From contig PGZJ01000005.1 in assembly GCA_002840055.1 (NCBI GenBank), positions 92,203 to 156,202 on the forward strand: 64,000 nt of DNA. The letters are read 5' to 3'. The DNA comes from Gammaproteobacteria bacterium HGW-Gammaproteobacteria-11. GTDB lineage: Bacteria; Pseudomonadota; Gammaproteobacteria; Pseudomonadales; Pseudomonadaceae. The stretch's first letter is position 1. Each line of letters opens with the position of its first letter. The notes below the pieces were generated by a model. It worked only from the letters and a program-made list of their open reading frames with translations, was not told the origin of the DNA and did no database searches. The translations under genes and the position numbers were made by a program. Below are positions 35,609-44,315 of this stretch, piece after piece.

Positions 35609-37074
35609 CGCTCGTCCAGCCAGGCATGACCGCTGCGCTCCAGCAGGCTATCGGCCGCATCCGGCCCCCAGCTGCCTGCCGCATAACGCTTGGGTGAGCG
35701 GTAACAATCCTGCCAACCCTGTATCACCGGATCAACCCAGCGCCAGGCTGCCTCGATTTCATCGCGACGCATGAACAGCGTGGCGTCACCTTCAATCACG
35801 TCCAGCAGCAGACGCTCGTAGGCATCCCAGCGCCGCTTGTTGAAGGCCTCGGCAAAATTCAGATCCAGCTCGACTTCCTGCAGACTCATGCCGCGACCGG
35901 GCGATTTGGCCATCAATGACAGGCTGATACTTTCGTCCGGCTGCAGACGGATCACCAGACGGTTGTGCATGGGTGAGCCACGGCCTTCGCCGAACAGCCG
36001 GTAGGGCACTGACTTGAACTGAATGACAATCTCCGACTTGCGCTGCGCCATACTCTTGCCGGTGCGCAGATAGAACGGCACACCCGCCCAGCGCCAGTTG
36101 TCGATCTCTACCTGCAGGGCGACAAAGGTCTCGGTGTTGCTGTCGTGGTCGACGCTTTTTTCGAAGTAATAGGCGGGCAGCGCCTCACCGGCACGGCTAC
36201 CCTTGGAATATTGACCGCGCACGGTGCGATCCTGCACATCCATGCCACTGATCGGCCGCAGGGCTTCGAGTATCTTGCGCTTCTCGTTGCGCACGGCCTC
36301 GGGCTCAAAGTGCACCGGCGCCTCCATGGCGACAAGGCAGAGCAGTTGCAACAGGTGATTTTGCACCATATCGCGCATGGCCCCGGCCTGATCATAGTAA
36401 CCACCGCGGCCCTCGACCCCGACGGTTTCAAGCACGCTGATCTGCACATGGTCGATATGCGCATTGCGCCACAGTGGCTCGAACAAGGCATTACCAAAGC
36501 GCAGTGCCAGCAGATTCTGGACCGCTTCCTTGCCCAGATAATGATCAATCCGGAACACCTTGGACTCGTCAAACACGCTACCGATTTCATCATTGATCTG
36601 GCGCGCCGACTCCAGACTCTGGCCGAGCGGTTTTTCCAGCACGATGCGCGCCCGCTCATCGGCCAGGCCCACCGAGTGCAAATGCCGAGCGGTGGCGGCA
36701 AACAACTCCGGAAAGGTCGCCAGGTAAAACACTCTGACCCGCTCTGCGCCAGCCTCAAGCGCCTTGGCCAGACGAGGAAATTCGACCCGCTGACTGACGT
36801 CCAGCGGCATGTAGTCCAGGCGTTGGGCAAACTGCTGCCAGACCGCCTCGTCAAAATCGCCCTGGGCTACATACTGGCTGATATGCCGGCGTACCTGTTG
36901 CCGGTAACTGTCGGTGTCGAGCCTGGCGCGCGCCAGCGCCAGCACCCGGGTATCGGCGTGCAGATGACGATCGCGATGCAGGTAGTAAAGCGCCGGCAAC
37001 AGCTTGCGCATGGCCAGATCGCCGGTACCGCCAAATACCACAATGTCACAGGCAATGCTGCTTTGCGCTGACAC
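35605..37074 (-). CDS. zwf: glucose-6-phosphate 1-dehydrogenase
   Basis: NADP-dependent oxidation of glucose 6-phosphate, feeding the Entner-Doudoroff and pentose phosphate routes. The 489-residue product has the GGTGDLAMRKLLPALYYL nucleotide loop, the RIDHYLGKEAVQNLLALRF active-site segment and typical later blocks. The GTG at 37074 is preferred: GGAGGAG lies just upstream and the length equals known Zwf; a start at 37107 would add 11 residues. It is divergent from hexR across a HexR palindrome. The pgl and eda genes often linked to zwf are not here. Confidence 0.92.
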   Translation of the reverse strand: MSAQSSIACDIVVFGGTGDLAMRKLLPALYYLHRDRHLHADTRVLALARARLDTDSYRQQVRRHISQYVAQGDFDEAVWQQFAQRLDYMPLDVSQRVEFPRLAKALEAGAERVRVFYLATFPELFAATARHLHSVGLADERARIVLEKPLGQSLESARQINDEIGSVFDESKVFRIDHYLGKEAVQNLLALRFGNALFEPLWRNAHIDHVQISVLETVGVEGRGGYYDQAGAMRDMVQNHLLQLLCLVAMEAPVHFEPEAVRNEKRKILEALRPISGMDVQDRTVRGQYSKGSRAGEALPAYYFEKSVDHDSNTETFVALQVEIDNWRWAGVPFYLRTGKSMAQRKSEIVIQFKSVPYRLFGEGRGSPMHNRLVIRLQPDESISLSLMAKSPGRGMSLQEVELDLNFAEAFNKRRWDAYERLLLDVIEGDATLFMRRDEIEAAWRWVDPVIQGWQDCYRSPKRYAAGSWGPDAADSLLERSGHAWLDER

Positions 37075-37109
37075 CCTGTTCTCCTCCAGTTCGGGCAGCG
37101 TCGGCACTT

Positions 37110-37126
37110 TTGTAGTATAACTACAA
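37110..37126. promoter_or_regulatory. HexR operator between zwf and hexR
   Basis: TTGTAGTATAACTACAA is a perfect inverted repeat (TTGTAGT, ATA, ACTACAA) matching the HexR operator pattern known from Pseudomonas putida, where KDPG releases the repressor. Its place between the divergent genes fits control of zwf and autocontrol of hexR. Confidence 0.85.
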
Positions 37127-37166
37127 GACCGGGCCGCGTTGCCCCTCAGACTAACATGACACCACA

Positions 37167-38042
37167 GTGAACCTGCTCCAGCATATCGTCATCAGCCGCC
37201 CGTTGCTGCGCAAATCGGAACTCAAGGTTGCCGAGCATGTGCTTGCCCATGCCGCCCAGGTCATGCATTCGTCCATGGCCGACCTGGCGCGCGAGGTCGG
37301 CGTCAGCGAGCCGACCATAGTGCGCTTCTGCCGTGCCATCGGTTGCAGCGGTTTTCAGGATCTGAAGCTGCGGCTGGCGCAGAGTCTGGCCGCGGGTGCC
37401 AGCTTTGGTCAGTTCTCGATCAGCGAAGATGACAGCGTTGATCAGTTGTCACACAAGATTTTCGATACCACCCTGGCGACCCTGATGGATGTGCGTGAAC
37501 GCCTGGATCCGGTAGCGCTGGAGCAAGCGATTGCCAGCCTGAGCACCGCCCGCCGGGTAGAGTTCTACGGTTTTGGTGCCTCCGGCGCCGTGGCCAGCGA
37601 CGCCCAACACAAGTTCTTTCGCTTGCAGGTGTCAACCGCCGCCTACTCCGACCCCCATATGCAGGCCATGTCAGCGGTAACCCTGGGGCCCGAAGACGTT
37701 GCCGTGGCCATTTCGCAGACCGGGCGGACCAAGGATCTGCTGCACTCGGCAGCCCTGGTCGCGGAAACCGGCGCCACATTGATCAGTCTGTGTCCAAGCC
37801 AGACGCCACTGGCTGAACTGGGCCGCATTCATATCGCCATTGACGTGGTCGAAGACACCGACATCTATACCCCGCTGTCATCGCGCATTGCCCACCTGGT
37901 GGTGATTGACGTACTGGCGATGGGTATGGCCATGCGGCGCGGCCCTGAGCTGGTCAATCATCTCAAGAGCGTCAAGCGCAGCCTGCGCGGTTTGCGCCTG
38001 ACCAACAAGACCGGACCCCGCAATGCGGATACGCCGGACTGA
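37167..38042 (+). CDS. hexR: RpiR-family regulator HexR
   Basis: A 291-residue repressor of sugar catabolism. The N-terminal helix-turn-helix includes MADLAREVGVSEPTIVRFCRAIGC (about residues 36-60), and the C-terminal SIS domain (about 120-260) has GFGASGAVASDAQHKFFRL and SQTGRTKDLL for binding a phosphosugar, probably KDPG. The start is GTG. Pseudomonads can carry two such regulators; the adjacent operator and zwf favour the HexR name. The ppiC gene follows at 18 bases. Confidence 0.88.
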   Translation: MNLLQHIVISRPLLRKSELKVAEHVLAHAAQVMHSSMADLAREVGVSEPTIVRFCRAIGCSGFQDLKLRLAQSLAAGASFGQFSISEDDSVDQLSHKIFDTTLATLMDVRERLDPVALEQAIASLSTARRVEFYGFGASGAVASDAQHKFFRLQVSTAAYSDPHMQAMSAVTLGPEDVAVAISQTGRTKDLLHSAALVAETGATLISLCPSQTPLAELGRIHIAIDVVEDTDIYTPLSSRIAHLVVIDVLAMGMAMRRGPELVNHLKSVKRSLRGLRLTNKTGPRNADTPD

Positions 38043-38060
38043 GCGAAGGAGACTGCACCC

Positions 38061-38339
38061 ATGCCGATTGCCATGGCCCGCCATATTCTGGTCAAGACCG
38101 AAGCCGAGGCCGACGCCCTGAAAAAGCGTCTGGCTGCCGGGGAGGCCTTTGATCTGCTGGCCAAGAAGTGCTCGATTTGCCCATCGAAAAAACGCGGCGG
38201 CGATCTCGGCGAAATCAAGCCGGGTCAACTGGTCAGGGCGATTGACCAGATCGTGTTCAAAAAACCGCTAAAAGTGGTGCACGGACCGGTCAAAAGCAGC
38301 TTTGGCTGGCATCTTGTGCAGGTGTTCTATCGGGACTGA
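38061..38339 (+). CDS. ppiC: peptidyl-prolyl cis-trans isomerase, parvulin type
   Basis: A 92-residue single-domain parvulin acting in the cytosol on prolyl bonds. MARHILVKTEAEADALKKRL, FDLLAKKCSICPSKKRGGDLGEIKPGQLV and VKSSFGWHLVQVF match PpiC throughout. No signal peptide is present. It lies 18 bases after hexR on the same strand and ends eight bases from the convergent formyltransferase-fold gene. Confidence 0.9.
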   Translation: MPIAMARHILVKTEAEADALKKRLAAGEAFDLLAKKCSICPSKKRGGDLGEIKPGQLVRAIDQIVFKKPLKVVHGPVKSSFGWHLVQVFYRD

Positions 38340-38346
38340 TGGCGCC

Positions 38347-38997
38347 TCAGGCCGGCTGCAGTAGCAGATGTTCAGGCAACTGCTCGAGAATCGGGTGGTT
38401 CGGCTCTGCTTCTGACAGACCCCGCAGCAACACCGAGAGCCCCTGCGAGCTGAGAAAGTCCCCTGACCAGCGCGCCTCGCAGCACTGCGCTCGACTGATC
38501 CAGTACCCCGACAACTCGGCGGCCGGGAGTGCCTGACTGCGCTGCAACAGGCTTTCCAGCATACTCAGGCTGAGCTGCTGGGTCAGCGTTCGGAACTGGG
38601 GATATTCAACTGCATCCGGCATCGCCCTGCGCTCTACCTCGACAATCTTGCCGGTATCGATCTGCTCATCGACCAGATGCAGGGTCGCACCAAAGTGTGT
38701 GTGCCGCTGGATCAGCGGCAAGGTGTCGTAGCCGCGCCCGCGCAGGCTTGGCAACGCCGGATGAATATTCAGAACGCAGCCAAGATGGGCCAACTCTGCC
38801 GCACTGAAAATATAGTCGTTATAGAACGACAGGCTCAACGCCCAGCGACCCGCCATGATGCGGCGGTGCACTCGACGCTTATCCTGCGGGCAAGCGGGAT
38901 CCCAGACCAGCAAGGTGCTACCGGGGAAATAGCGTTCAAGCAGTTTTCCAGCGGGGACGCTGAGAGGCGGACTGGTAACCAGCAGGAGCGGCGTCAC
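38347..38997 (-). CDS. formyltransferase-fold protein of unknown substrate
   Basis: A 216-residue protein with the formyl-transferase core: LNIHPALPSLRGRGYDTLPL carries the conserved Asn and His, and ATLHLVDEQIDTGKIV carries the conserved Asp. The family includes PurN, Fmt and sugar N-formyltransferases. The product lacks the Fmt C-terminal domain, and its N-terminal part does not look like a usual PurN folate site. The C-terminal 60 residues are unique. The 250-base gap to the next gene holds a promoter region only. Substrate unknown. Confidence 0.75.
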   Translation of the reverse strand: MTPLLLVTSPPLSVPAGKLLERYFPGSTLLVWDPACPQDKRRVHRRIMAGRWALSLSFYNDYIFSAAELAHLGCVLNIHPALPSLRGRGYDTLPLIQRHTHFGATLHLVDEQIDTGKIVEVERRAMPDAVEYPQFRTLTQQLSLSMLESLLQRSQALPAAELSGYWISRAQCCEARWSGDFLSSQGLSVLLRGLSEAEPNHPILEQLPEHLLLQPA

Positions 38998-39250
38998 GAC
39001 AAACGCCTGTTTCGTTGCGCTATAAAACCATGCTGTAAAGCCGTCTCTGCCATCTCATCTCCGTGTGGCTCATTGCCAATCAATCCTATCTGGAACCGAT
39101 TTTAGTCAGACTGTTGGCGCAATGGCAGGCTCCAGACGGAAAAAAGTCACAGTCTGATCACAAAAGCGCGCACTTTGTTCATGCCCTCGCCGCTTTTGGG
39201 TATGCTTGTCAGAGGTATTCTCGCCAGATTGATCAAGGATTGTCACACCG

Positions 39251-40402
39251 ATGTTCGCCGATATTCCAACCATGTTGCTGATGGTGACGACCGTGAGCCT
39301 GGCGATGACCTTGTGTCTTGGTGCCGTCTGGCGGCCGCAACTCCGCGACGGAACCGGCTTCTGGGCACTGGCGCTGGGCCTGAATACCCTGGCGCATGGT
39401 CTGTTCATGCTGCGTGGCGAGATCAGCGATTACTTGACTATCGTGCTGGCCAATACCCTGCTGGTCAGTGTTTATGCCCTGTTTTCCGAAGGACTGCTGC
39501 AGTTTCAGCGCCGTCAACTGCCACGCTGGCTGATCTGGTGGCCGGTGCTAGTGGTACCTCCGTTGTTTATTGCCCTGCTGGATGAGCAAATTTACAGAAC
39601 CATTGCCAACAGCCTGATCCTGATGCTGCAAAGTCTGTTGCTGCTGATCATCGTTCTGCTTGGGCGTAGCACGACCGCTGGGCGCGGGCAGTATTTTGTC
39701 TTCCTCGGCTTGCTGCTGATGATCGGTACCTTGTCGCACCGTATGGTCGCTGCTCTGCTGGGCATGGATATTGGCATGGGCCTGAGCAGCACGAGTACGG
39801 TTCAGACCCTGACCTTCGTCAACTCCAATCTGGCTCTGATTCTAGGCAGCATGGGGCTGATTCTGATGACCAAGGAACGCGCCGATGAGCGCAACCGACA
39901 GTTGGCCATGCATGACGAACTGACTGGCCTGCCGAACCGCCGCGCCTGCCTGGACGGCCTGGGTCGCATGCTCGCACAGACCCAGCGTAACGCCACAGCA
40001 TTGACCCTGATGATGATCGACATAGATCACTTCAAAGCCATCAACGACAACTATGGTCATCAATCCGGCGATGCGGTACTGCGTACCATGTCCAACTGCA
40101 TCAGTGATCGCCTGCGCATGCAGGACCTGGCTGGGCGCATTGGTGGCGAGGAGTTTCTGGTGATCCTGCCGGACACCGACCTGCAGGGCGCCAAAGCCCT
40201 GGCCGAGAATCTGCGCCAGAGCATAGAAGCGGCGGACTTTGTCACCGACAAGGGTCAGCCACTGCAGGTAACGGTGAGTATTGGCCTGCACAGCCTGCGC
40301 ACCGAATCGGACGGCACGATAAATACCCTGATCAGCAATGCCGATCAGGCCATGTACCGGGCCAAGCAGATGGGTCGCAACCGGGTTGAATCGCTGTCCT
40401 GA
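39251..40402 (+). CDS. membrane diguanylate cyclase (GGDEF)
   Basis: A 383-residue protein: about seven membrane helices fill residues 1-205, then a GGDEF domain to the end. GGEEF lies at 298-302, and RMQD five residues before it is an inhibitory I-site, so the enzyme should make c-di-GMP from GTP with product feedback. No PAS or other soluble sensor is present, so the membrane part is the likely sensor. It stands alone between the formyltransferase-fold and ABC-F genes. Confidence 0.9.
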   Translation: MFADIPTMLLMVTTVSLAMTLCLGAVWRPQLRDGTGFWALALGLNTLAHGLFMLRGEISDYLTIVLANTLLVSVYALFSEGLLQFQRRQLPRWLIWWPVLVVPPLFIALLDEQIYRTIANSLILMLQSLLLLIIVLLGRSTTAGRGQYFVFLGLLLMIGTLSHRMVAALLGMDIGMGLSSTSTVQTLTFVNSNLALILGSMGLILMTKERADERNRQLAMHDELTGLPNRRACLDGLGRMLAQTQRNATALTLMMIDIDHFKAINDNYGHQSGDAVLRTMSNCISDRLRMQDLAGRIGGEEFLVILPDTDLQGAKALAENLRQSIEAADFVTDKGQPLQVTVSIGLHSLRTESDGTINTLISNADQAMYRAKQMGRNRVESLS

Positions 40403-40535
40403 GGCGACTCGCCCACGACTGTCCGACGACCAGCGCTGTCACTGCAGCGCTTAAATCAGTACAATGCGCGCCCGCTGCGCGTGGCCTTGAGTGTCGCTGC
40501 GCGCTGGCCTTTTCTCTTTTGCGCAGGGCTTCACC

Positions 40536-42125
40536 TTGATCTCCACAGCCAATATCACCATGCAATTCGGCGCCAAGCCGTTATTCGAAAACGTCTCCGT
40601 GAAGTTTGGCGGCGGCAACCGCTATGGTCTGATCGGCGCCAACGGCTGTGGCAAGTCGACTTTCATGAAAATTCTCGGTGGCGATCTCGAGCCTTCGGCT
40701 GGCCAGGTCATGCTCGAGCCGAATGTGCGTCTGGGCAAGCTGCGCCAGGATCAATTTGCCTATGAAAATCACAGCGTGCTGAATACCGTGATCATGGGTC
40801 ATGAAGAGCTGTGGAAGGTGCATGCCGAACGTGATCGCATCTATTCACTGCCGGAAATGAGCGAAGACGACGGGATGAAGGTCGCCGAACTGGAGACTGA
40901 ATTCGCCGAACTCGATGGCTACACCGCCGAATCACGGGCTGGCGAATTGTTGCTGGGTCTGGGTATTCCACTGGAGCAGCACTACGGCCCGATGAGTGAA
41001 GTGGCGCCCGGCTGGAAGCTGCGCGTATTGCTGGCCCAGGCGTTGTTTTCCGATCCTGAAGTACTGCTGCTCGACGAGCCAACCAACCACCTGGATATCA
41101 ACACCATCCGCTGGCTGGAAAGCATTTTGACCACGCGCAACAGCACCATGATCATCATTTCCCACGATCGGCACTTTCTCAACAGTGTCTGTACCCATAT
41201 GGCCGACCTGGATTACGGCGAACTGCGTCTGTTCCCCGGCAACTACGACGAATACATGATGGCTGCCACCCAGGCGCGCGAACGCCTGCTGTCAGACAAT
41301 GCCAAGAAAAAGGCGCAGATCGCCGAGCTGCAGACCTTTGTCAGCCGCTTTTCGGCCAACGCCTCCAAGGCCAAGCAAGCCACCAGCCGGGCCAAGCAGA
41401 TCGACAAGATCCTGCTCGACGAGGTCAAACCCTCAAGCCGCATCAGCCCCTTTATCCGCTTTGAGCAGACCAAGAAGCTGCATCGCCAGGCGGTTATTCT
41501 GGAAAACGTCAGCCAAGGCTTTGACGGCGAAACCCTGTTCAAGAATTTCAGCCTGCAGATCGAGGCGGGTGAACGCGTGGCCATCATTGGCCCCAACGGT
41601 ATCGGCAAGACCACCCTGCTGCGCACCCTGGTGAACGAGATGCAGCCGCTCAGTGGCTCGGTCAAGTGGGCCGAAAGTGCCGACATCGGCTATTTTGCCC
41701 AGGAACATGCCGACGATTTCAAGAACGACTGGACGTTGTTCGACTGGATGTCCCAGTGGACTACCGGTGGCGAACAGCTGGTGCGCGGTACCCTCGGGCG
41801 CATGCTGTTCTCCAACGACGACATCCTCAAGTCGGTCAAGGTGATCTCCGGTGGTGAGCAGGGCCGCATGCTGTTTGGCAAGCTGATCCTGCAGAAAGCC
41901 AATGTGATGATCATGGATGAACCGACCAACCACCTGGATATGGAGTCCATTGAGGCGCTGAACCTGGCCCTGGAAAACTACCCCGGTACGTTGATCTTCG
42001 TCAGCCACGACCGCGAGTTCGTCAGCTCGCTGGCGACGCGCATCATTGAGCTGTCCGACAATGGCATTACCGATTTCAACGGCAGCTACGACGATTATCT
42101 GCGTGAACTGGGTGTAGCAGTCTAA
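40536..42125 (+). CDS. ybiT: ABC-F ATPase, YbiT type
   Basis: A 529-residue soluble protein with two ABC domains that acts on the ribosome rather than in transport. Walker A motifs are GANGCGKST (about residue 34) and GPNGIGKTT (about 353), with DEPTNHLD in both halves and a charged linker with [11 protein letters not shown] between them. The opening [20 protein letters not shown] matches YbiT. A TTG start at 40536 is chosen for length and an AGGG site; the frame open from 40491 adds 15 residues. It ends overlapping the next gene by four bases, tail to tail. Confidence 0.92.
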   Translation: MISTANITMQFGAKPLFENVSVKFGGGNRYGLIGANGCGKSTFMKILGGDLEPSAGQVMLEPNVRLGKLRQDQFAYENHSVLNTVIMGHEELWKVHAERDRIYSLPEMSEDDGMKVAELETEFAELDGYTAESRAGELLLGLGIPLEQHYGPMSEVAPGWKLRVLLAQALFSDPEVLLLDEPTNHLDINTIRWLESILTTRNSTMIIISHDRHFLNSVCTHMADLDYGELRLFPGNYDEYMMAATQARERLLSDNAKKKAQIAELQTFVSRFSANASKAKQATSRAKQIDKILLDEVKPSSRISPFIRFEQTKKLHRQAVILENVSQGFDGETLFKNFSLQIEAGERVAIIGPNGIGKTTLLRTLVNEMQPLSGSVKWAESADIGYFAQEHADDFKNDWTLFDWMSQWTTGGEQLVRGTLGRMLFSNDDILKSVKVISGGEQGRMLFGKLILQKANVMIMDEPTNHLDMESIEALNLALENYPGTLIFVSHDREFVSSLATRIIELSDNGITDFNGSYDDYLRELGVAV

Positions 42126-42817
42126 ACGAGCAACCACCCCAGATATCGCCCATCCAGCAGCAGCCAATCAATCCAGAACAGCTGATGGGCGACGACGACC
42201 AACCAGAACACGGTCTGGTAGGCGGCCTTGCGAGTCTTGTGTCGATAGACTTGTTGGGCAATCAGCGCCCCGGGCCAACCACCCAGTAACTCCGTGAGGT
42301 GCAGCCAATTCTCCGGCGTACGTTGCCGTGATTGCTGCGCCCGCTGCTTGTCCCCACGGTAAAGAATAAAGCTCCAGAGGCTGACGGCAGGATACAGCGC
42401 CAGAGCCAGCAGCCAGCCCTGCTGACTGTAAAGCGTCAAGACACCCACCAGGGGCAAACAGCAGAGTGCCAGCCACACCAGCAGCTTGGGCCAGGCATGC
42501 TGTATACCCGCCCCGTGCTGGCGTCGCCTGACGGCTGAACGGGTCGATTTTTCAGCCTTGCGGCGGCTGGACTCCCGGGGTTTGCGGCGAATCGCCGGGC
42601 GGTCGATGCTCAGGCCCTCGCTGCGCATATGCGTGGCTCTAAGCCGTCCCTGCTCGTTGACAGCAGACAGATACAGAACAGGGTCACCCTGGCTGGGTCT
42701 GGCATCACCACGCATCACCGAAATATGCACAAAGACCCGCTCACTGCCATCCTCAGGCTGAATAAAGCCAAAGCCCTTGTCATCATTCCAGCTTTGCAAC
42801 GTGCCGCGTTGTTCCAT
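42122..42817 (-). CDS. cold-shock domain plus DUF1294 membrane protein
   Basis: A 231-residue fusion. Residues 1-65 are a cold-shock nucleic-acid-binding domain ([30 protein letters not shown]), residues about 75-105 are a basic linker, and the rest has three to four membrane helices with the DUF1294 signature ([33 protein letters not shown]). The start at 42817 follows GGAG; a further ATG four codons upstream is less likely. The same fusion is widespread in gammaproteobacteria. Its role is unknown. Confidence 0.88.
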   Translation of the reverse strand: MEQRGTLQSWNDDKGFGFIQPEDGSERVFVHISVMRGDARPSQGDPVLYLSAVNEQGRLRATHMRSEGLSIDRPAIRRKPRESSRRKAEKSTRSAVRRRQHGAGIQHAWPKLLVWLALCCLPLVGVLTLYSQQGWLLALALYPAVSLWSFILYRGDKQRAQQSRQRTPENWLHLTELLGGWPGALIAQQVYRHKTRKAAYQTVFWLVVVAHQLFWIDWLLLDGRYLGWLLV

Positions 42818-42991
42818 CAACCGCTCCAATTAGATCGTCCTCTCGCGAAATTGATTGTGCGTCAGAACCGGCGCCCTGCAAAGCACCGCGCAACGGCAAG
42901 CCGTCACCAAGTCTTCATCTGCTTGTCACCCTTAGATCATCATTAACGCCGCAAGCTAGTGATCTGTTGGTTCAACCCTGAGGACGTCAGC

Positions 42992-43174
42992 ATGGACTAT
43001 GAAACAGTTCTGAGTGAAGACAGTAACAACCCACGCAAACAACGCCGGCAAATGGAAGAACGTAAACGTATGGCCTTTCGACGAGCCATTGAAGACTACC
43101 GCGAGAGCCAGGCATTGCAAGCCCAGTTCTGCGACTTCCCGGAGCTACTGGGTCAGCATAAACCGCTGCATTAG
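42992..43174 (+). CDS. small charged protein, unknown function
   Basis: A 60-residue protein with a GAGGA site seven bases before its ATG. It is acidic at the start, then strongly basic (PRKQRRQMEERKRMAFRRAIEDYRES) and mostly helical, ending in QFCDFPELLGQHKPLH. I recall similar short proteins near pyc genes in Pseudomonas but know no function. It ends with a four-base overlap against the convergent pycR gene. Confidence 0.7.
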   Translation: MDYETVLSEDSNNPRKQRRQMEERKRMAFRRAIEDYRESQALQAQFCDFPELLGQHKPLH

Positions 43175-44106
43175 GCGACAAAGCGCGCAGCAATGGATTT
43201 GATCAGCGCCCGCTCATCGCGAAGATAGCTCAGGAACGCCTGGGCTACCGGGCTCAGCCGCTTGCCGCGGGCATGCACCGCGCACCAGCTGCGGTACAAC
43301 GGCAGCTCACTGAAATCGAGCTTGACCAACTCGCCATTGCGCAGGTACGCCGCGGCAGCGTGCTCCGTGACCAATGCCACGCCCAGTCCGGCTACCGCAC
43401 CCTGTACCATGCTTTCGCCTGAGCCCATCTGCATGACCTGCTGCAGGTGCACACGCTTGTTCTGCAAAAACTCGTCCGTCGCCTTGCGGGTTCCCGAACC
43501 AGACTCGCGTTGCAACACCGCCACCGGCTCAAGTGCGCTCAGAGGCAAACGGCACTGACCCGCCAAGGTATGGTCCGGGGCCGCAACGGCAATGATGGGA
43601 TTATTCAGGAAGGGGAAAAACTCCAGCGCCTGGTCTTCCGGCACCAGCGCCATTAACACCACATCGTCGCGGTTATCCTGCAAGCGCTGAATCACCTGTG
43701 AACGGCGGGTAACCTCAAGGCGGAAACCGATACCCGGAAAGCGCTGCCTGAAGTCTGCCAACAGGTGAGGTGTGAGGTATTGAATACTGCTAACGACAGC
43801 AAGGCGCAATTCACCCTGCAAACTGCCCTGCAAGCTGGACAGACTCATATCCAGGCTGTCCAGCCGGGCAAACAGGTCCGTGCCGGCCTGTTGCAGGTTG
43901 ACCCCGGCCTCGGTCAAGTAAAGCTTTTTACCCACATACTCGAACAGAGACTGCCCAACCATCTCTTCCAATTGGCGGATCTGCTGACTGACTGCCGGCT
44001 GGGTCAAGGCCATCTCTTCCGCTGCGCGGCTGTACGACAAGTGCTCGCACACTGCGCTGAACACCTGCAACTGGCGAAAGGTCATACGCTGCAACGAACG
44101 TCGCAT
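43171..44106 (-). CDS. pycR: LysR-type regulator of pyruvate carboxylase
   Basis: A 311-residue LysR regulator. The winged helix-turn-helix covers about residues 8-70 (MTFRQLQVFSAVCEHLSYSRAAEEMALTQPAVSQQIRQLE), followed by the two-lobed effector domain. It is transcribed away from pycA across a 209-base gap with a TATAAG-N6-CTTATA palindrome. The P. aeruginosa orthologue in this position is PycR, a regulator of pyc and other genes. The effector is unknown. Confidence 0.88.
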   Translation of the reverse strand: MRRSLQRMTFRQLQVFSAVCEHLSYSRAAEEMALTQPAVSQQIRQLEEMVGQSLFEYVGKKLYLTEAGVNLQQAGTDLFARLDSLDMSLSSLQGSLQGELRLAVVSSIQYLTPHLLADFRQRFPGIGFRLEVTRRSQVIQRLQDNRDDVVLMALVPEDQALEFFPFLNNPIIAVAAPDHTLAGQCRLPLSALEPVAVLQRESGSGTRKATDEFLQNKRVHLQQVMQMGSGESMVQGAVAGLGVALVTEHAAAAYLRNGELVKLDFSELPLYRSWCAVHARGKRLSPVAQAFLSYLRDERALIKSIAARFVA

Positions 44107-44214
44107 GCTGGTCTATCCTCATGGGTAACACTGATAGGAAAAGGGCTATTTCAGGCTGCAAGCACGACGCGGAAAGCCTCTTAATCCCACTACTGGCGCT
44201 GGATTGCAGCTCTG

Positions 44215-44232
44215 TATAAGTAATAGCTTATA
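44215..44232. promoter_or_regulatory. palindrome, likely PycR operator
   Basis: TATAAG, TAATAG, CTTATA forms an inverted repeat in the AT-rich intergenic region between divergent pycR and pycA. LysR proteins typically bind such sites beside the gene they control. Binding is inferred from position only. Confidence 0.5.
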
Positions 44233-44315
44233 TATAAACAAAAAACTATTCATTTCACTTGTGTCTGCCCAGCGCCTACTGTGAGGCCACACCGATCACC
44301 AGGAGGACAAGGCAC

